DNA from: Candidatus Bipolaricaulota bacterium
Lineage (GTDB): Bacteria > Bipolaricaulota > Bipolaricaulia > RBG-16-55-9
NCBI GenBank assembly: GCA_015487455.1
Contig: WFPR01000198.1
Coordinates: 1 to 5,317, forward strand
Reading direction: 5' to 3'
DNA length: 5,317 nt
Shown here: one piece after another, positions 4,663 through 5,317 of the stretch
How positions within the stretch are numbered: position 1 is the stretch's first letter
How the letters are laid out: each line of letters begins with the position of its first letter
Translations under genes and position numbers: made by a program
The notes under the pieces: model-generated
Told to the model about the DNA's origin: nothing
Database searches by the model: none
What the model saw: the letters and a program-made list of their open reading frames with translations, nothing else

Positions 4663-5317
4663 ATGCTTTGGGATTGGAGGTTCTTGGGATACCCCCTGAA
4701 AAGTTATGCGTATCTCCTGGGCGTGGCCTTTGCAGCCTTCGTGGGGTACTTCGTGATCCTGCGGCTGCTGGAGTCCCGCTGGCTCAGCGGGCTGCGGGAG
4801 AAGCATCCCGAGTTCTATGAGTCCTTGGTGAAGCTGGCCCGCACCCCCTTGAAGCTCCTGCTGTTCACCCTCGTCTTCTGGGCCGCGGTGCAGATTTTCG
4901 AGCCCCGGACCATCTCCGAAGAAGTGCGGAAGCTCATCGACGGCGTGCTCGTGGGGCTCGTCGCGATTACGGTGCTCTACTTCACCCTGCGGTTTATTGA
5001 CACCGGGGTTGCGTTCTTTAAGGTCCGGGTGGAGCAGACGGAATCGAAGCTAGACGACACCTTGCTGCACGTAGCCCGCCTCACGCTGCGAACGTTTGCC
5101 GTCATCGTCATCGCTCTGTTGACGTTGGAGAACTTGGGGATCGAGATCGCGGGGCTTTTGGCGGGCTTGGGGATCGCGGGGCTGGCCGTGGCGCTGGCCG
5201 CCCGCCCGACGCTGGAGAACATCTTCGGGGCCGTCACCCTCTTTCTGGACCGCCCCTTCACCATCGGCGATGCCGTGAGCGTCGAGGGTTTTACGGGCAA
5301 GATCGAGGCCATCGGGC
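4663..5317 (+). CDS. MscS-family mechanosensitive channel, N-terminal 218 residues (cut by window end)
   Basis: Channels of this family open under membrane tension and release solutes during osmotic downshock. The visible part has hydrophobic spans near residues 17-36, 63-79 and 91-112, then a span near 140-158 leading into the conserved pore helix (about 160-191, GLLAGLGIAGLAVALAA), followed by the family hallmark LDRPFTIGDAV (195-205) and the start of the beta domain (VEGFTGKIEAIG). This fits the larger MscS-like proteins with extra N-terminal helices better than the three-span E. coli MscS. At the end of the pore helix it reads AARPTLEN, with Arg and Pro where E. coli MscS has Gln112 and Gly113. 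The frame is open at the window edge, so the C-terminal cage domain is unseen. T- and A-ending codons are a little more frequent here than in the genes upstream. Confidence 0.9.
   Translation, partial: MLWDWRFLGYPLKSYAYLLGVAFAAFVGYFVILRLLESRWLSGLREKHPEFYESLVKLARTPLKLLLFTLVFWAAVQIFEPRTISEEVRKLIDGVLVGLVAITVLYFTLRFIDTGVAFFKVRVEQTESKLDDTLLHVARLTLRTFAVIVIALLTLENLGIEIAGLLAGLGIAGLAVALAARPTLENIFGAVTLFLDRPFTIGDAVSVEGFTGKIEAIG

Noticed and set aside
3907..4806. Long - strand open frame across the beta-synthase gene, small membrane gene and channel start
   Set aside because: It has shadow composition, crosses several real genes and their gaps, and shows no recognisable domain or ribosome site.
4997..5002. 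TTGACA inside the channel gene
   Set aside because: The nearest T/A-rich hexamer is only about 14 bp downstream and is a weak match; the site is internal to a coding region.

Overview
The window is bacterial chromosomal DNA of high G+C (about two thirds by eye). Codon third positions are strongly G/C and all genes lie tightly packed on the + strand. Bacterial-type ribosomal proteins S9 and L31 place it in Bacteria. The adenosylhomocysteinase is of the short archaeal/Thermotoga-like class, so a deep-branching, possibly thermophilic, high-GC lineage is a reasonable guess. The sequence does not fix the phylum.

Layout. Positions 1-105 hold a possible tail of an upstream gene, a -10 box (TATAAT) inside a 10-bp dyad, and a strong Shine-Dalgarno sequence. 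Next come ahcY (106-1392), a well-formed promoter at the ahcY stop codon (1389-1417), rpsI for S9 (about 1479-1964), a hairpin-bearing 52-nt gap, and rpmE for L31 (2017-2283). These are followed by a cystathionine gamma-lyase-like gene (2290-3417), a core-only cystathionine beta-synthase-like gene (3436-4398), a 63-residue single-span membrane protein (4411-4602), and the first 218 codons of an MscS-type channel (4663 to the window end). No gap exceeds about 105 bases, and no U-tract intrinsic terminator is visible.

How the genes fit together. AhcY-type hydrolase releases homocysteine from the by-product of SAM-dependent methylation. The beta-synthase condenses homocysteine with serine (or O-acetylserine), and the gamma-lyase splits cystathionine to cysteine. 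The three enzymes together spell a complete reverse transsulfuration route. Two ribosomal protein genes are embedded between its first and later steps, and the close spacing from rpsI to the beta-synthase suggests co-transcription from the rpsI promoter.

Most notable points: the hydrolase carries HxExK instead of the classical HxTx(E/Q) substrate motif, which predicts a preference for S-inosylhomocysteine. rpsI is separated from its usual partner rplM. The beta-synthase ends exactly where its regulatory domain would begin. The rpmE leader can fold in mutually exclusive ways that hide or expose the ribosome binding site. I see no mobile element, CRISPR array, RNA gene or defence system here.
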